NCBI GenBank assembly: GCA_934102335.1
Contig: CAKOSP010000005.1
Span: 62,001 to 126,000, forward strand
Length of the DNA stretch: 64,000 bases
Reading direction: 5' to 3'
Source: an uncultured Bacilli bacterium
GTDB lineage: Bacteria > Bacillota_I > Bacilli_A > RF39 > UBA660
The translations under genes were made by a program, and so were the position numbers. Each line of letters starts with the position of its first letter. Within the stretch, counting starts at the first letter, position 1. The notes under the pieces are model-generated. The model saw only the letters and a list, made by a program, of their open reading frames with translations, was not told where the DNA came from and did no database searches. Below, piece after piece: positions 1-9,352 of this stretch.

Positions 1-1
1 C

Positions 2-1228
2 TTGTTAGTAACAAAAGATGCGTATAACGATTCAATTTATAGTATATTAAATAATATAATTAAGCATTTTAAATTTTATGAAAAAATGATTCGAGTTGGT
101 GATGTAAATTCACATATTGCTTTACTTGATTATTTACTTGATTTAACGAAATCTTTACAGGATAATTATGGTATAGAAGAGTATTACGAGTATTTAGACA
201 ATATAACTGGTGGAAATATTGACATTAAGTTTAATGTTCAAACTGCTTCATTAGAGGGTATTAAAATAATGACTATTCATAAATCTAAAGGTTTGGAATA
301 TCCAATATGTTATTTCTGTGGTCTTTATAAACCATTTAATATTAGAGAATTAAACAATAAATTTATATATGACAATAAATATGGTTTTATAATTCCTTGT
401 TTAAATGATGGGCTTAAATCGACAATTTTAAAAGATTTATTAAAAGAGAATTATATTAAAGAAGAAATTTCAGAAAAGATTAGACTTTTTTATGTTGCTT
501 TAACTAGAGCAAGAGAAAAAATGATTTTTGTTGCTGATTTAAAAGAAAAACAAACTTTAAATAGTGATTTGGTTATTAAAGATGATTATAGACTAGCTAC
601 AAGATCATTTTTAGATTTTTTATCTTTAATTTATAAAAGTTTAAAACCATATTTAATTAATATTGATGTAAATAAACTGGCGTTAACAAAAGATTACAAT
701 TTATCTTTACAAAAATTTACAAACGACTTTGAAGATGGTAATTTTATAGAAACGTTGGATTTTAAAATGCCATTAGATATTTTAGATCAAACTAGGTTTT
801 CTAAGTCGATGAATAAATTAAAAACTTTAGAAGATAAAAAAAAATTACAACAAGGTTTAGATATACATAGTATTATGGAAAATATGAATTTGTTAAATCC
901 AAATTATGATATAGTACCTTCAAATTATTTAGAATATGTTAAAGCCTTTATTGAATCATCAGTTTTAAAAGGAGTAATTAATTATTATCAAGAATATGAA
1001 TTTATCTATGAAACTGATAATAATATTTATCATGGTATTATTGATTTATTATTAGAATATGAAGATCATTTTTTAATAGTAGATTATAAACTAAAAAACA
1101 CAATGGATGATGCTTATAAGGATCAATTAAAGGGATATAAAAATTATTTAAAAACTATTACGTGCAAAGACATAGATGTTGTTTTGTATTCATTTTTAGA
1201 TAAAGAATTTACGAAGGTGAGTTTATAA
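2..1228 (+). CDS. addA: ATP-dependent helicase/nuclease subunit A, C-terminal part (5' truncated by window)
   Basis: C-terminal part of an AddA/RexA-type UvrD/RecB helicase-nuclease, which processes double-strand DNA ends for recombination. The late superfamily I helicase motifs are visible (TIHKSKGLEYP near residue 92 and FYVALTRAREK near residue 165). Around residues 343-360 a PD-(D/E)XK nuclease core of RecB type is seen (GIIDLL, then IVDYK). The ATP-binding half lies upstream of the window, so the apparent TTG start at base 2 is not real. The next small gene starts one base after the stop, suggesting co-transcription. AddB would be expected just upstream. Confidence 0.9.
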   Translation: MLVTKDAYNDSIYSILNNIIKHFKFYEKMIRVGDVNSHIALLDYLLDLTKSLQDNYGIEEYYEYLDNITGGNIDIKFNVQTASLEGIKIMTIHKSKGLEYPICYFCGLYKPFNIRELNNKFIYDNKYGFIIPCLNDGLKSTILKDLLKENYIKEEISEKIRLFYVALTRAREKMIFVADLKEKQTLNSDLVIKDDYRLATRSFLDFLSLIYKSLKPYLINIDVNKLALTKDYNLSLQKFTNDFEDGNFIETLDFKMPLDILDQTRFSKSMNKLKTLEDKKKLQQGLDIHSIMENMNLLNPNYDIVPSNYLEYVKAFIESSVLKGVINYYQEYEFIYETDNNIYHGIIDLLLEYEDHFLIVDYKLKNTMDDAYKDQLKGYKNYLKTITCKDIDVVLYSFLDKEFTKVSL

Positions 1229-1229
1229 T

Positions 1230-1454
1230 ATGTTAAAGAAAATTAATAAATTTATTTATTTAGACGATGTTGAGATTAATATATTAAAAAAATATAATAT
1301 TAGTTATGAAAATGTTCAAAGTTATGATGAGATTTTGCTTTTAATCGATAGATGTGTTAATGAATTAGCTGATGATGATGAAGAGTTGGATGATTTAGAT
1401 TATGTAGCAAATTTAATTGCTGAGAGAAAATATTATACACAAATAAAAAAATAG
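1230..1454 (+). CDS. small acidic hypothetical protein
   Basis: A 74-residue protein of unknown function. It starts with ATG behind an AAGGTGA ribosome-binding site (1213-1219) that lies inside the end of addA, so it is probably translated from the addA transcript. It has no signal peptide or membrane segment. Its centre is strongly acidic (ELADDDEELDDLD) and it looks helical. Good ribosome-binding site and AT-rich codon use like the neighbours support a real gene, but no family was recognised. Confidence 0.65.
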   Translation: MLKKINKFIYLDDVEINILKKYNISYENVQSYDEILLLIDRCVNELADDDEELDDLDYVANLIAERKYYTQIKK

Positions 1455-1484
1455 TGCTATAATATAACCTAATTTGGAGGGTTT

Positions 1485-3053
1485 ATGGAAATTCCGGATG
1501 ATCTAATTAGTCAGTTAAGAAATTTTGAAAATAATTTTGAAGGAAATTTTAAGTGCCATACTTTACTTTTAGAAAATGGACCTAAATTTTTTGAGCTGTT
1601 TAAAAAATATCCTGATGTAGTTTTAGAAAGTAGATTGTTCGAAGCTGATGTTGCTAAAAGAATATTTAGTAAAGAACAACTTAATAATATAAATTTGTAC
1701 TTGGGAAATAATTTGCCAATGGCATTAAAAGAGTTATCAGTTTTAAAAAACAAAAGGATTAGTACTTCTAAATTAGAATATTTGTGCAAAATAGGAACTT
1801 TATATTTAAATTTTCAAAATTCTAAAATGGAAAAAAATTTAGTATCACTTTATAAAAAAGTTTTAACTATAGATGAATCACAGAGAACTTATGAGGTTTA
1901 TAATTTTATAATTAAATGTACGGCTAAAATTGTTTCTCAAGCTTTAAATATTGATTGTCCTATGTTTTATATTTCAAGATATAGATACAATACAAATGAA
2001 CTTATGGACTGTACTAAGGGAAACTTTAATACCAAATTAAAAGTTGCTACTATAAATAAAGATTTAGTTAGCGATAATGCTTGTGCTGCTCAATGTGATT
2101 ATTTTCCTGTTTCTAAGTTAAGTCAAATAATTCACGTTGTTGCTCATGAGGTTAAACATGCTGAACAAACTAGTGATTTCAATAATAAAAAGTTTAATAA
2201 TAATACATACAATATAACTCTTAGATGCTTGTTTGATAGATATTTGTCAACTGAAGGTTATAGTGAGTATAAGAAAAATTATTTTTATACTGAAATGGAA
2301 GTAAATGCAGAAATTTTTGGATGGTTGTTTGCAGAAAAAATAGCTAGTGAGTTTTGTAAAAATGATGTTGATGCATATATGTGTTCTTTAAATCATACTT
2401 ACTCCAAATATAAAAAATCTTTAGATCTTAGACGTGATAGTCAAAATAATTATTATCAAGCATATAAGTATAACATTGATAATCTAGAATCTATTTTAAA
2501 AGAAAATCCAACAGAGTTAAAAAAATACTCTTTATTAAATATTTTCTTTAAAAAAGATGGTAATTTAAGAAGTATTGTTTCTTTGTTGAATTTTTATAAA
2601 GAATTGAAATGTGTTGTTCCAGATGTTAAATTAAGTAATCTCATAAATTCTTATTCTAATTATCATTTTCAAAATATGCCATTAGATTATATATCAAAAT
2701 TAGATGAGTATAACCAAAAACTTGTAATGTCTAAACTTTTAGATGTTATTATATTTACTTTAAATAATTTAAAAGCATCTTTTTCTTCCTTTTTAGAAAA
2801 TCAAATATATAGTATGGAATTTATTAATAATGATCGGATTTATGATTTATTAAAACTTTTTGAACTTTTAACTTATAATCAGAATGTTTACCATCAATTA
2901 TGTCAGTTTGATAAAAATGCATGTAAAAAAATGTTGGCAATTGAAACTTGTCTTAAAGACATTAAAAAAGAATTTGAAATAAATAATAGAATTCAAAATT
3001 CTGATATATCTACTAACTTATATAGATTATGTAGAGTAAAAATTTTAAAATAA
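1485..3053 (+). CDS. uncharacterised 522-residue protein with an HExxH motif
   Basis: Function unknown. The most informative part is VVAHEVKHAEQ around residues 221-231, an HExxH zinc-peptidase-like motif, followed about 60 residues later by TEMEVNAEIFGWLFAEK, where a downstream glutamate could be a third metal ligand as in gluzincins. No signal peptide or membrane segment is evident, so it is likely cytoplasmic. The start follows a strong GGAGGG site at 1476-1481, and an extended -10 (TGCTATAAT, TATAAT at 1458-1463) precedes it. It ends at a bidirectional terminator facing rnr. Zinc protease activity is inferred from the motif only. Confidence 0.6.
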   Translation: MEIPDDLISQLRNFENNFEGNFKCHTLLLENGPKFFELFKKYPDVVLESRLFEADVAKRIFSKEQLNNINLYLGNNLPMALKELSVLKNKRISTSKLEYLCKIGTLYLNFQNSKMEKNLVSLYKKVLTIDESQRTYEVYNFIIKCTAKIVSQALNIDCPMFYISRYRYNTNELMDCTKGNFNTKLKVATINKDLVSDNACAAQCDYFPVSKLSQIIHVVAHEVKHAEQTSDFNNKKFNNNTYNITLRCLFDRYLSTEGYSEYKKNYFYTEMEVNAEIFGWLFAEKIASEFCKNDVDAYMCSLNHTYSKYKKSLDLRRDSQNNYYQAYKYNIDNLESILKENPTELKKYSLLNIFFKKDGNLRSIVSLLNFYKELKCVVPDVKLSNLINSYSNYHFQNMPLDYISKLDEYNQKLVMSKLLDVIIFTLNNLKASFSSFLENQIYSMEFINNDRIYDLLKLFELLTYNQNVYHQLCQFDKNACKKMLAIETCLKDIKKEFEINNRIQNSDISTNLYRLCRVKILK

Positions 3054-3086
3054 AAATCTCTAGTTTTAATTAGAGATTTTATTTTT
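3053..3086. terminator. bidirectional intrinsic terminator
   Basis: A 10-bp perfect stem AAAATCTCTA (3053-3062) / TAGAGATTTT (3071-3080) with an 8-nt loop, flanked by A-rich and T-rich sides. It sits between the convergent HExxH gene and rnr and can serve both. Confidence 0.8.
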
Positions 3087-5184
3087 ATTCCATTATTCTT
3101 TTTCGTACTATTGAGTCTTTATTAAAGTGATTTAATGTGTGAGCATATATTACATTTTCTTCAAAACTAGCTTCCTTTATTTTAATTAATAATTTATCTC
3201 CGATCTTGTAATAAGAACCATTATTTATACTTTTTAGTACTGGAAGTTCGTTATCAGAAATATAATTAATATCATCGTCTAAATCTTCATCGTAACGGAT
3301 AATAAAATTAATTAGTTCTTTGGATTTTGCAACTAAATAAGTAGGATGAATTTGTTCTATGAATACTTCAATATTTTGACCTATATGTTGTTTGGCATAT
3401 TCAACATTTCTAAGCTTATCTCCTTCATATTCTGCTAAATCGGCTAATCTTTCTTTTTGAGAAGCTCTTTTGGCAACATTTTCTAAGAATTCTTCTAATT
3501 TTTTTAAATCTTCATCTTCTAATGATTGAGTCTTATATATATTATCTATGTATTGATTTATAAAATCAGTAATTCTTCTTATGGGAGAAGTGCTATGAGT
3601 GTAGTATTCCAAAGCCAATCCGTAATGCCCAACATTGGTCGTTCCGTAGTAGGCTTTTTTTAATTTTTGAAGAAGTAGTTTAGATAAAACAAAGAATTCT
3701 TCTTTATCTTTTAATGAGATAAGTACCTTTTGAATCATTTTGTTTGATGTTAGGTTATGTAAGTTTTGAAAATGATATCCTAAAAACTTTAACTCGTTTA
3801 TGGCATTGCTTAAAGCATCATCGTCTATAATCTCATGATTACGATAGATATAAGGAAGATATCTATTCATAGCATTTAATTCATTACTTTTTAACATAAA
3901 GTTTTCTATTATGTTTTCAGATTCAAGTCTTGATGGAGCACTAATTTTTTCAGTTTGATTTTGTTCATTAATTTGAAATTGAGCTTCAGAGGTGTCTAGT
4001 GCTAAAAATCCACGTTTATTTTTAATATTGCTTAAGATACTAGATAATTCTTGCATTAATTTCAAATCTTTTTCAAAAGCTTTGTAATCTTCTGGTGTAT
4101 TACCATTTATTACTTCATTTACATCCTCATAGTTCATTTTCTTTTTGGAATGTATTACACCATCAACTATTTTATAATCTATAACATTTCCTTGATTATC
4201 AAATCTTATTATTGTGCTTTTTGTAAGTCTATCCACATTGGGATTTAAAGAACATATTCCATTTGATATTTTATGAGGAAACATAGGTATAACATATTTT
4301 GGAAAATAAACTGATGTAGATCTTCTTATTGCTTCATTAAATAGGGGAGTATTAGGTTTTATATAATAAGCTACATCTGCTATATGAACTCCTAATAAAT
4401 ATCCAGTTTCATCTTTTTTTATTGATACAGCGTCATCCATGTCTTTGCATGTTTTGCCATCAATTGTAAATGTTGTCCAATCACGAAAATCAACTCTGTT
4501 TTCTAAATCAGATTCAGTAACTTCATCAGGTATACTTTCAAGCTGTTTTAAAGCTTCTTCTGGAAAATCAAATTCAAAGCCCATATTGTACGCTATAATT
4601 TTATAATCTATATCTGGATCATCTTTATGCCCTACAACTTTTACAAATTCTCCAATATATTTATCTTCGAATTTTTCTTCAGAAACATTTAATAATACAA
4701 GTTGTCCCTCTGTTAATTTTTTCATATTTTTAGAACCTATGTCTATGTTGCAAAATTGTTTGCCTATTGGTTTTAATTTTTTGATATTATCTTTTGTAAT
4801 AACTTCACAAACCATTTGAGGAAAATTTCGCTTTAACACTTTTTTGAAAGTATATTTATTATCTTCTTTTGCAATAACTACATCATCAAATGCTTGGACT
4901 CTAAAAGCATCTTCATTATTTAAAAATATTATATTGTTATTATCTACTACATATTTTTTACCAGTTTTAGTTTGACAAATTTGAGTAATAAAAAAATTAG
5001 AAGGGAATTCAATATACCTACCATTATTTTCATATATGATTCCTTCTAATTGTAATTGCTTTAAAACCTCATAAAGATTTTCAATCTCAAACTCCATTTT
5101 TTGGCCTAGATATTTTTTGATTTTGCTTAAACTTATTTCTTTTCCTTTTTCATTTTCAAAATATTCAATTAAAACTCTTTTCAT
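3085..5184 (-). CDS. rnr: ribonuclease R (RNase II family 3'-5' exoribonuclease)
   Basis: Exoribonuclease that degrades structured RNA. The RNB catalytic domain is clear: RDWTTFTIDGKTCKDMDDAVSI-like sequence starts near residue 233 and carries the conserved Asp cluster, followed by GVHIADVAYYI and the HYGLALEYYTHSTSPIRR stretch. The N-terminus has a winged-helix-like region and cold-shock-like segments, and an S1-like domain is at the C-terminus. At 699 residues it is at the short end for RNase R. The ATG at 5184 follows a GAGGGT ribosome-binding site. The usual partner smpB is not adjacent. It is the only large - strand gene in the window. Confidence 0.93.
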   Translation of the reverse strand: MKRVLIEYFENEKGKEISLSKIKKYLGQKMEFEIENLYEVLKQLQLEGIIYENNGRYIEFPSNFFITQICQTKTGKKYVVDNNNIIFLNNEDAFRVQAFDDVVIAKEDNKYTFKKVLKRNFPQMVCEVITKDNIKKLKPIGKQFCNIDIGSKNMKKLTEGQLVLLNVSEEKFEDKYIGEFVKVVGHKDDPDIDYKIIAYNMGFEFDFPEEALKQLESIPDEVTESDLENRVDFRDWTTFTIDGKTCKDMDDAVSIKKDETGYLLGVHIADVAYYIKPNTPLFNEAIRRSTSVYFPKYVIPMFPHKISNGICSLNPNVDRLTKSTIIRFDNQGNVIDYKIVDGVIHSKKKMNYEDVNEVINGNTPEDYKAFEKDLKLMQELSSILSNIKNKRGFLALDTSEAQFQINEQNQTEKISAPSRLESENIIENFMLKSNELNAMNRYLPYIYRNHEIIDDDALSNAINELKFLGYHFQNLHNLTSNKMIQKVLISLKDKEEFFVLSKLLLQKLKKAYYGTTNVGHYGLALEYYTHSTSPIRRITDFINQYIDNIYKTQSLEDEDLKKLEEFLENVAKRASQKERLADLAEYEGDKLRNVEYAKQHIGQNIEVFIEQIHPTYLVAKSKELINFIIRYDEDLDDDINYISDNELPVLKSINNGSYYKIGDKLLIKIKEASFEENVIYAHTLNHFNKDSIVRKRIME

Positions 5185-5275
5185 GATTTTTACCCTCTAA
5201 CTATTTTATATCATTTATAATGACTTTTGTCTAGTCAAAATAAGCACTTTTTAATATATTACTATAGGTGATAAA

Positions 5276-6046
5276 ATGTTATCTTTTTTTATGAATATAG
5301 ATGTTGTTTGGCAAGCTTTTTTTGCAGGATTATTAACATTTTTTATTACAGCTTTAGGATCCATGTTAGTATTTGTTTTTAAAAAAGTAAATAATTTAGT
5401 TTTAAATATTATGATGGGAGTTTCTGCTGGTGTAATGATTTCCGCATCAATTTGGTCACTTCTTTTACCCTCAATTGAACAAGCTAATTCGGTTTTATTG
5501 GTAGTTTTATCTTTTCTTGGTGGTATTTTTATTTTGTTTTTAGGAGATATAACATTTGATAAACTATTATCTAAAAAAGGGACAATTAATAAAGAGGCGT
5601 TACAACGTAATACACTTTTAATGTTTTCTATAACCTTGCATAATATTCCTGAGGGTTTAGCTATAGGCGTTGCATTTGGCTCAGTAGCGTTTAATAACGA
5701 TATTTTGGGAGCTTTGGCTTTAGCAATAGGAATTGGAATTCAAAATTTTCCCGAAGGTTGTGCAGTTAGCTTGCCACTTAAAAGAAGTGGATTAAGTAAT
5801 TTTAAATCATTTTTGTATGGAGCTTTATCTGCTATAGTGGAACCAATATCAGCTCTTTTTGGGGCAATTTTAGTTTTAAAAATTAACAATATTATGCCAA
5901 TATTTTTAGCTTGTGCTGCTGGTGCTATGCTTTATGTTGCTATAAAAGAATTAATTCCAGAATCTCAATCTGAAGGTCATAATAGTTTAATTACAGTCTT
6001 TACTTTGGTAGGTTTTATTTTAATGATGCTTTTAGATTTACTTTAA
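5276..6046 (+). CDS. ZIP-family metal transporter (GufA/ZupT type)
   Basis: A 256-residue integral membrane protein with about eight hydrophobic segments. The ZIP signature is present: SITLHNIPEGLAIG near residues 118-131 (the metal-binding HNxPEG of TM4), a second IGIQNFPEGCAVS near 153-165, and an ALSAIVEPISA segment corresponding to TM5. It is predicted to import zinc or other divalent metal ions. The ATG is preceded by AGGTGA at 5266-5271. It is divergent from rnr and single, before the suf operon. The exact metal cannot be told from sequence. Confidence 0.9.
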   Translation: MLSFFMNIDVVWQAFFAGLLTFFITALGSMLVFVFKKVNNLVLNIMMGVSAGVMISASIWSLLLPSIEQANSVLLVVLSFLGGIFILFLGDITFDKLLSKKGTINKEALQRNTLLMFSITLHNIPEGLAIGVAFGSVAFNNDILGALALAIGIGIQNFPEGCAVSLPLKRSGLSNFKSFLYGALSAIVEPISALFGAILVLKINNIMPIFLACAAGAMLYVAIKELIPESQSEGHNSLITVFTLVGFILMMLLDLL

Positions 6047-6105
6047 ATCCTTTATTTCATTGACTAAATATACCATTTTTAGTAAAATATGACTGGGTGT
6101 TTTTT

Positions 6106-6849
6106 ATGTTAAATATTAAAAATTTAACCGCTTATGTTGGCGATAAAAAAATTTTAGATAATATAAATTTAAATATAAATGATGGTGAAATACACGCTAT
6201 AATGGGACCAAATGGTACTGGCAAAAGTACAATTTGTAAAGTACTTATGGGAGACTTAGAGTATAAGATAGTTTCTGGAACAATAACTTATAATGGTAAT
6301 GTTATAAATGATTATGATTCTAGTAAGAGATCTTTAGATGGTATTTTTCTTTTAAATCAAATGCCCATTTCAGTTGAGGGTGTTACAAATGCAGAAATGC
6401 TAAGGGTGGCTTTAAAGGCTAAAACTGGTAAACAAATTAATATATTTGAATTTAATAAAGAATTGGAAACTATTTGTGAAAAATTACATTTGCCAAAAAG
6501 TTTTATTCATAGAGAAATAAATGTAGGTATGAGTGGTGGAGAAAGAAAGAAAAATGAACTTTTACATATGTGGGTTTTAAAACCATCACTATTAATCTTA
6601 GATGAATTAGATTCAGGTTTAGATGTAGATGCTTTAAAAATATGTAGTGAATCAATTAAAGAATATTATGAAAAATACAAACCAAGTATTTTAATTATTA
6701 CCCATCATACTGAGGTTTTAGAATATATTAAACCTGATTTTGTACATGTTTTAAAAAATGGAAGTATTGTTAAAACTGGCAATTATGATCTTGCAAAAAA
6801 TATTGAAAAATACGGTTTTAATAATGCAAATGAATTAAGCGAGAATTAA
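6106..6849 (+). CDS. sufC: Fe-S cluster assembly ATPase SufC
   Basis: ABC-type ATPase of the SUF iron-sulfur assembly machine. Walker A GPNGTGKST is near residue 34, the signature MSGGERKK near 142 and Walker B LLILDELDSGLD near 163; the signature and the absence of membrane domains are typical of SufC. An upstream in-frame GTG at 6097 exists, but the GGGTG site at 6095-6099 is correctly spaced for the ATG at 6106, giving 247 residues. It is the first gene of a sufC-sufD-sufS-sufU operon; the next gene begins 4 bases after its stop. Confidence 0.93.
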   Translation: MLNIKNLTAYVGDKKILDNINLNINDGEIHAIMGPNGTGKSTICKVLMGDLEYKIVSGTITYNGNVINDYDSSKRSLDGIFLLNQMPISVEGVTNAEMLRVALKAKTGKQINIFEFNKELETICEKLHLPKSFIHREINVGMSGGERKKNELLHMWVLKPSLLILDELDSGLDVDALKICSESIKEYYEKYKPSILIITHHTEVLEYIKPDFVHVLKNGSIVKTGNYDLAKNIEKYGFNNANELSEN

Positions 6850-6853
6850 GAAA

Positions 6854-7504
6854 ATGAATAAAATAGTTATAGATAACAAAGAAAATGTTATTGATTCTTA
6901 TATTGGTTGTGTTAATGTAAGTGAAGTTTGTAATAAATTATCTGTTAGTGGAACTTGTAAATTATATTTTTTAGATAATATTAAAGATCTAACAATAGAT
7001 GTTTTAGATAATGCAAATTTAGAAATGTATATGTATAGTGATAATAAGAATTTTGATAGTATTGTTGTAATTAATCAGTTTTCTAATACTAATTTAAGAT
7101 TATATGATGCCTTTAAATCAGCAAGTGATGTAAAAGAATCTATAGTAACTAATATACTTGGAAGTAATAATAAGACAAATATCGATATAAGAATTGTTCA
7201 AATAGATGGTCATAGTGAAGTTTTAGAACAAATTAATGCTAAAGAAAATACAAATAATAATGAAGCAGTTGAATTATTAAAAGGATTAGTCTGTGGTGGA
7301 GCAATTACGACTTTACCAAATATGGAGATTGGTACAAATAATATAGTGGCTAACCATTTTGTTACAATATCTAGTTATGATAAAAATGAGCTTTTTTATT
7401 TGATGAGTAAAGGCATTGATTTGAATTTGGCTAAAGAATTAATTAAGTCTGGATACTTATTTAATAAAGTAGATGAAAAATTTAAGGAGGTTTTTTATGA
7501 ATAG
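6854..7504 (+). CDS. sufD: short SufB/SufD-family scaffold protein
   Basis: A 216-residue member of the SufB/SufD family, about half the usual SufD length. The conserved C-terminal part is recognisable: GLVCGGAITTLPNMEI, then NHFVTISSYDKNELFYLMSKGI, matching the family's C-terminal beta-helix/helical region including the conserved His. The residue after that His is Phe rather than the Glu of SufB, so it is more SufD-like. It presumably partners SufC. No second SufB/D gene is present in this operon, so it may act as a homodimer unless sufB lies elsewhere. It overlaps the sufS start by 8 bases. Confidence 0.8.
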   Translation: MNKIVIDNKENVIDSYIGCVNVSEVCNKLSVSGTCKLYFLDNIKDLTIDVLDNANLEMYMYSDNKNFDSIVVINQFSNTNLRLYDAFKSASDVKESIVTNILGSNNKTNIDIRIVQIDGHSEVLEQINAKENTNNNEAVELLKGLVCGGAITTLPNMEIGTNNIVANHFVTISSYDKNELFYLMSKGIDLNLAKELIKSGYLFNKVDEKFKEVFYE

Positions 7505-8693
7505 AGAAGACTTTCCAATGTTAATGCAAGATATTATTTATTTAGATAATGGAGCTACTAGTTTAAAGCCCTCAGTAGTTATTGAAAAAATGAATGATTA
7601 TTATAAAAATTATAGTGCAAATGCGCATAGAGGAGATTATGATATATCCTATAAAGTTGATACTGAGTATGAAGGTGCTAGAAATATTATTCAAAAATTT
7701 ATTAATGCTAAAAGTAGAGAAGAAGTAATTTTTACAAGTGGAACAACTGAATCTTTAAATGTTATTGCAACTGGTTTTTTTAAACCAATTTTAGAGCAAG
7801 GAGATGAAATTCTTATTAGCACGAGTGAACATGCATCTAATGTGTTACCTTGGTTTAGGTTGGCTAATACGAATGGTTGTGTTATTAAATATGTTGAACT
7901 TGATCAAGATTATCATGTAACAATGGATAATATTAAAAAAGCAATAACTCCTAGAACTAAAATTATTAGTTTAGCTCAAATTACCAATGTTATTGGAGAT
8001 ATAAGGCCTATAAAACAGATAGTACAATTAGCTCACGAAAGTGATATATTTGTTGTTGTAGATGGTGCTCAAAGTTTACCTCATATAAAAGTTGATGTAC
8101 AAGATTTAGATGTTGATTTTTTTGCAGCTTCGGCGCATAAAATGTGTGGACCAACTGGAGTAGGGCTTTTGTATGGTAAAAAAGAATTATTGGAAAATAT
8201 TGATCCAGTAAATCTTGGTGGTGGTATGAATGAATCTTTTGATGATGAACATTCTGTTTACTTAAAACAACTTCCAACAAGATTAGAAGCTGGTACTCCA
8301 AATATTGCAGGAGTAATTGGTTTTGGTGCGGCTGCAAAATATTTAATGGATATTGGTATGGCAAAAATCGAAGCTAAAGAACAATACTTACGAAAGTATT
8401 TAGTTAATAAATTGATAAAAATACCTTATATTGATATTGTAAATTTAGAAGCAGAAAGTGGCATAGTTTCATTTAATGTTGATGGAGTTTTTTCACAAGA
8501 TGTTGCTTATTATTTGAATAAATATAATATTTGTGTAAGAGCAGGTAATCATTGTGCAAAAATCTTAAAACATGCTACTCATGTTAATAATACGATAAGA
8601 GTTAGTTTATATTTTTATAATACAGAATCAGAAATTGATATTTTAGTGGATTTACTAAGTGATAAAGATAAAATAATAAAAGAGATGATATAA
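7497..8693 (+). CDS. sufS: cysteine desulfurase SufS
   Basis: PLP-dependent group II cysteine desulfurase that supplies sulfur from cysteine. The Schiff-base lysine lies in ASAHKMCGPTG (Lys215), and the catalytic cysteine in RAGNHCAK (Cys353), in the short loop typical of SufS. The start is the ATG at 7497 behind AAGGAGG (7484-7490); the earlier in-frame ATG at 7473 precedes that site and is rejected. 398 residues is normal. It is translationally coupled to sufD and followed by sufU one base after its stop. Confidence 0.95.
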   Translation: MNREDFPMLMQDIIYLDNGATSLKPSVVIEKMNDYYKNYSANAHRGDYDISYKVDTEYEGARNIIQKFINAKSREEVIFTSGTTESLNVIATGFFKPILEQGDEILISTSEHASNVLPWFRLANTNGCVIKYVELDQDYHVTMDNIKKAITPRTKIISLAQITNVIGDIRPIKQIVQLAHESDIFVVVDGAQSLPHIKVDVQDLDVDFFAASAHKMCGPTGVGLLYGKKELLENIDPVNLGGGMNESFDDEHSVYLKQLPTRLEAGTPNIAGVIGFGAAAKYLMDIGMAKIEAKEQYLRKYLVNKLIKIPYIDIVNLEAESGIVSFNVDGVFSQDVAYYLNKYNICVRAGNHCAKILKHATHVNNTIRVSLYFYNTESEIDILVDLLSDKDKIIKEMI

Positions 8694-8694
8694 A

Positions 8695-9129
8695 ATGGAT
8701 CAAGAATTAAAAAGAGAAATAATATTAGAACATTATCAAAATCCTAGAGGAAAACAATCAGATTTTGATAATAATGCAGTACATGTTAATAGTAATAATG
8801 AATCGTGTATAGATAATATTGATTTATATGTAAGTTTTAAAGATGATAAGATCGATAATATTACTTTTAATGGAGAGGCTTGTGCTATTTCTACATCCTC
8901 TACATCAATTATGATATCGAATTTAATAGGATTAAGTGTTGATGAAGCATTAGATTATATTAATAACTTTGATAATATGATTAATGAAAAAGCATATAAT
9001 AAAGATATTTTAAAAGAAGCTTTAGCTTATGATGAGATTTATAAACAAAAATCACGTAAGACTTGTGCTACATTACCTTACGTAGGAATTAAAAAAGCTA
9101 TAGAAGAGTACTTGCAAAATAAAAAATAA
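8695..9129 (+). CDS. sufU: sulfur-transfer protein SufU
   Basis: SufU accepts persulfide sulfur from SufS in Gram-positive SUF systems. The 144-residue protein keeps the zinc/cysteine ligands: Cys38 and Asp40 in ESCID, Cys63 in GEACAIS and Cys124 in KTCATLPY. The usual glycine after the first cysteine (CGD) is replaced by Ile. It is the last gene of the suf operon; a promoter and T-box for the next operon begin at its 3' end, and no sufB follows, unlike the usual sufCDSUB order. Confidence 0.93.
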   Translation: MDQELKREIILEHYQNPRGKQSDFDNNAVHVNSNNESCIDNIDLYVSFKDDKIDNITFNGEACAISTSSTSIMISNLIGLSVDEALDYINNFDNMINEKAYNKDILKEALAYDEIYKQKSRKTCATLPYVGIKKAIEEYLQNKK

Positions 9130-9139
9130 TTAGTATAAT
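9112..9139 (+). promoter_or_regulatory. sigma-A-type promoter of the T-box/GNAT/serS operon
   Basis: TTGCAA (9112-9117) and TATAAT (9134-9139) with 16-bp spacing; the -35 lies inside the last codons of sufU. Confidence 0.7.
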
Positions 9140-9149
9140 ATAAGTAAAT

Positions 9150-9342
9150 TGATGACGAAAGATTAGTAATTTGTAAAATATTATAAAGAGAGTTAGTGGT
9201 CGGTGAAAACTAATTAATGTTAACAAATGAATCTACTTTCTGAAAGGATTTAATAAATCCCGGTTAAAACCGTTATTTAAATTAAGTTAAAAAATAGGAT
9301 GGTACCGCATATTTGCTCCTTGCAAGTATGTGGTTTTTATTT
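9150..9342 (+). promoter_or_regulatory. serine T-box riboswitch
   Basis: tRNA-sensing leader. Visible parts in order: the Stem I 5' region (GATGACGAAAGATTAGTA), the AGAGAGTTAGTGGTCGGTGAAAAC-like distal-loop region around 9187-9210, a specifier loop GAA-TCT-AC with specifier TCT (Ser) at 9232-9234, and the T-box core TAGGATGGTACCGC at 9295-9308. The terminator is a 13-bp stem 9304-9316 / 9322-9334 followed by TTTTATTT. The Ser specifier matches serS downstream, so uncharged tRNA-Ser should allow read-through into the GNAT gene and serS. Confidence 0.92.
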
Positions 9343-9352
9343 AAGGTGATTT

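Noticed and set aside
5215..5275. TGACT...AGTCA inverted repeat upstream of the ZIP transporter as a metal-repressor site
   Set aside because: Only five-base arms in very AT-rich DNA and no good match to a known Zur, MntR or AdcR operator.
8008..8364. Open - strand frame inside sufS, rich in His, Gln and Leu
   Set aside because: It lies fully opposite sufS, has abnormal composition and no ribosome-binding site.
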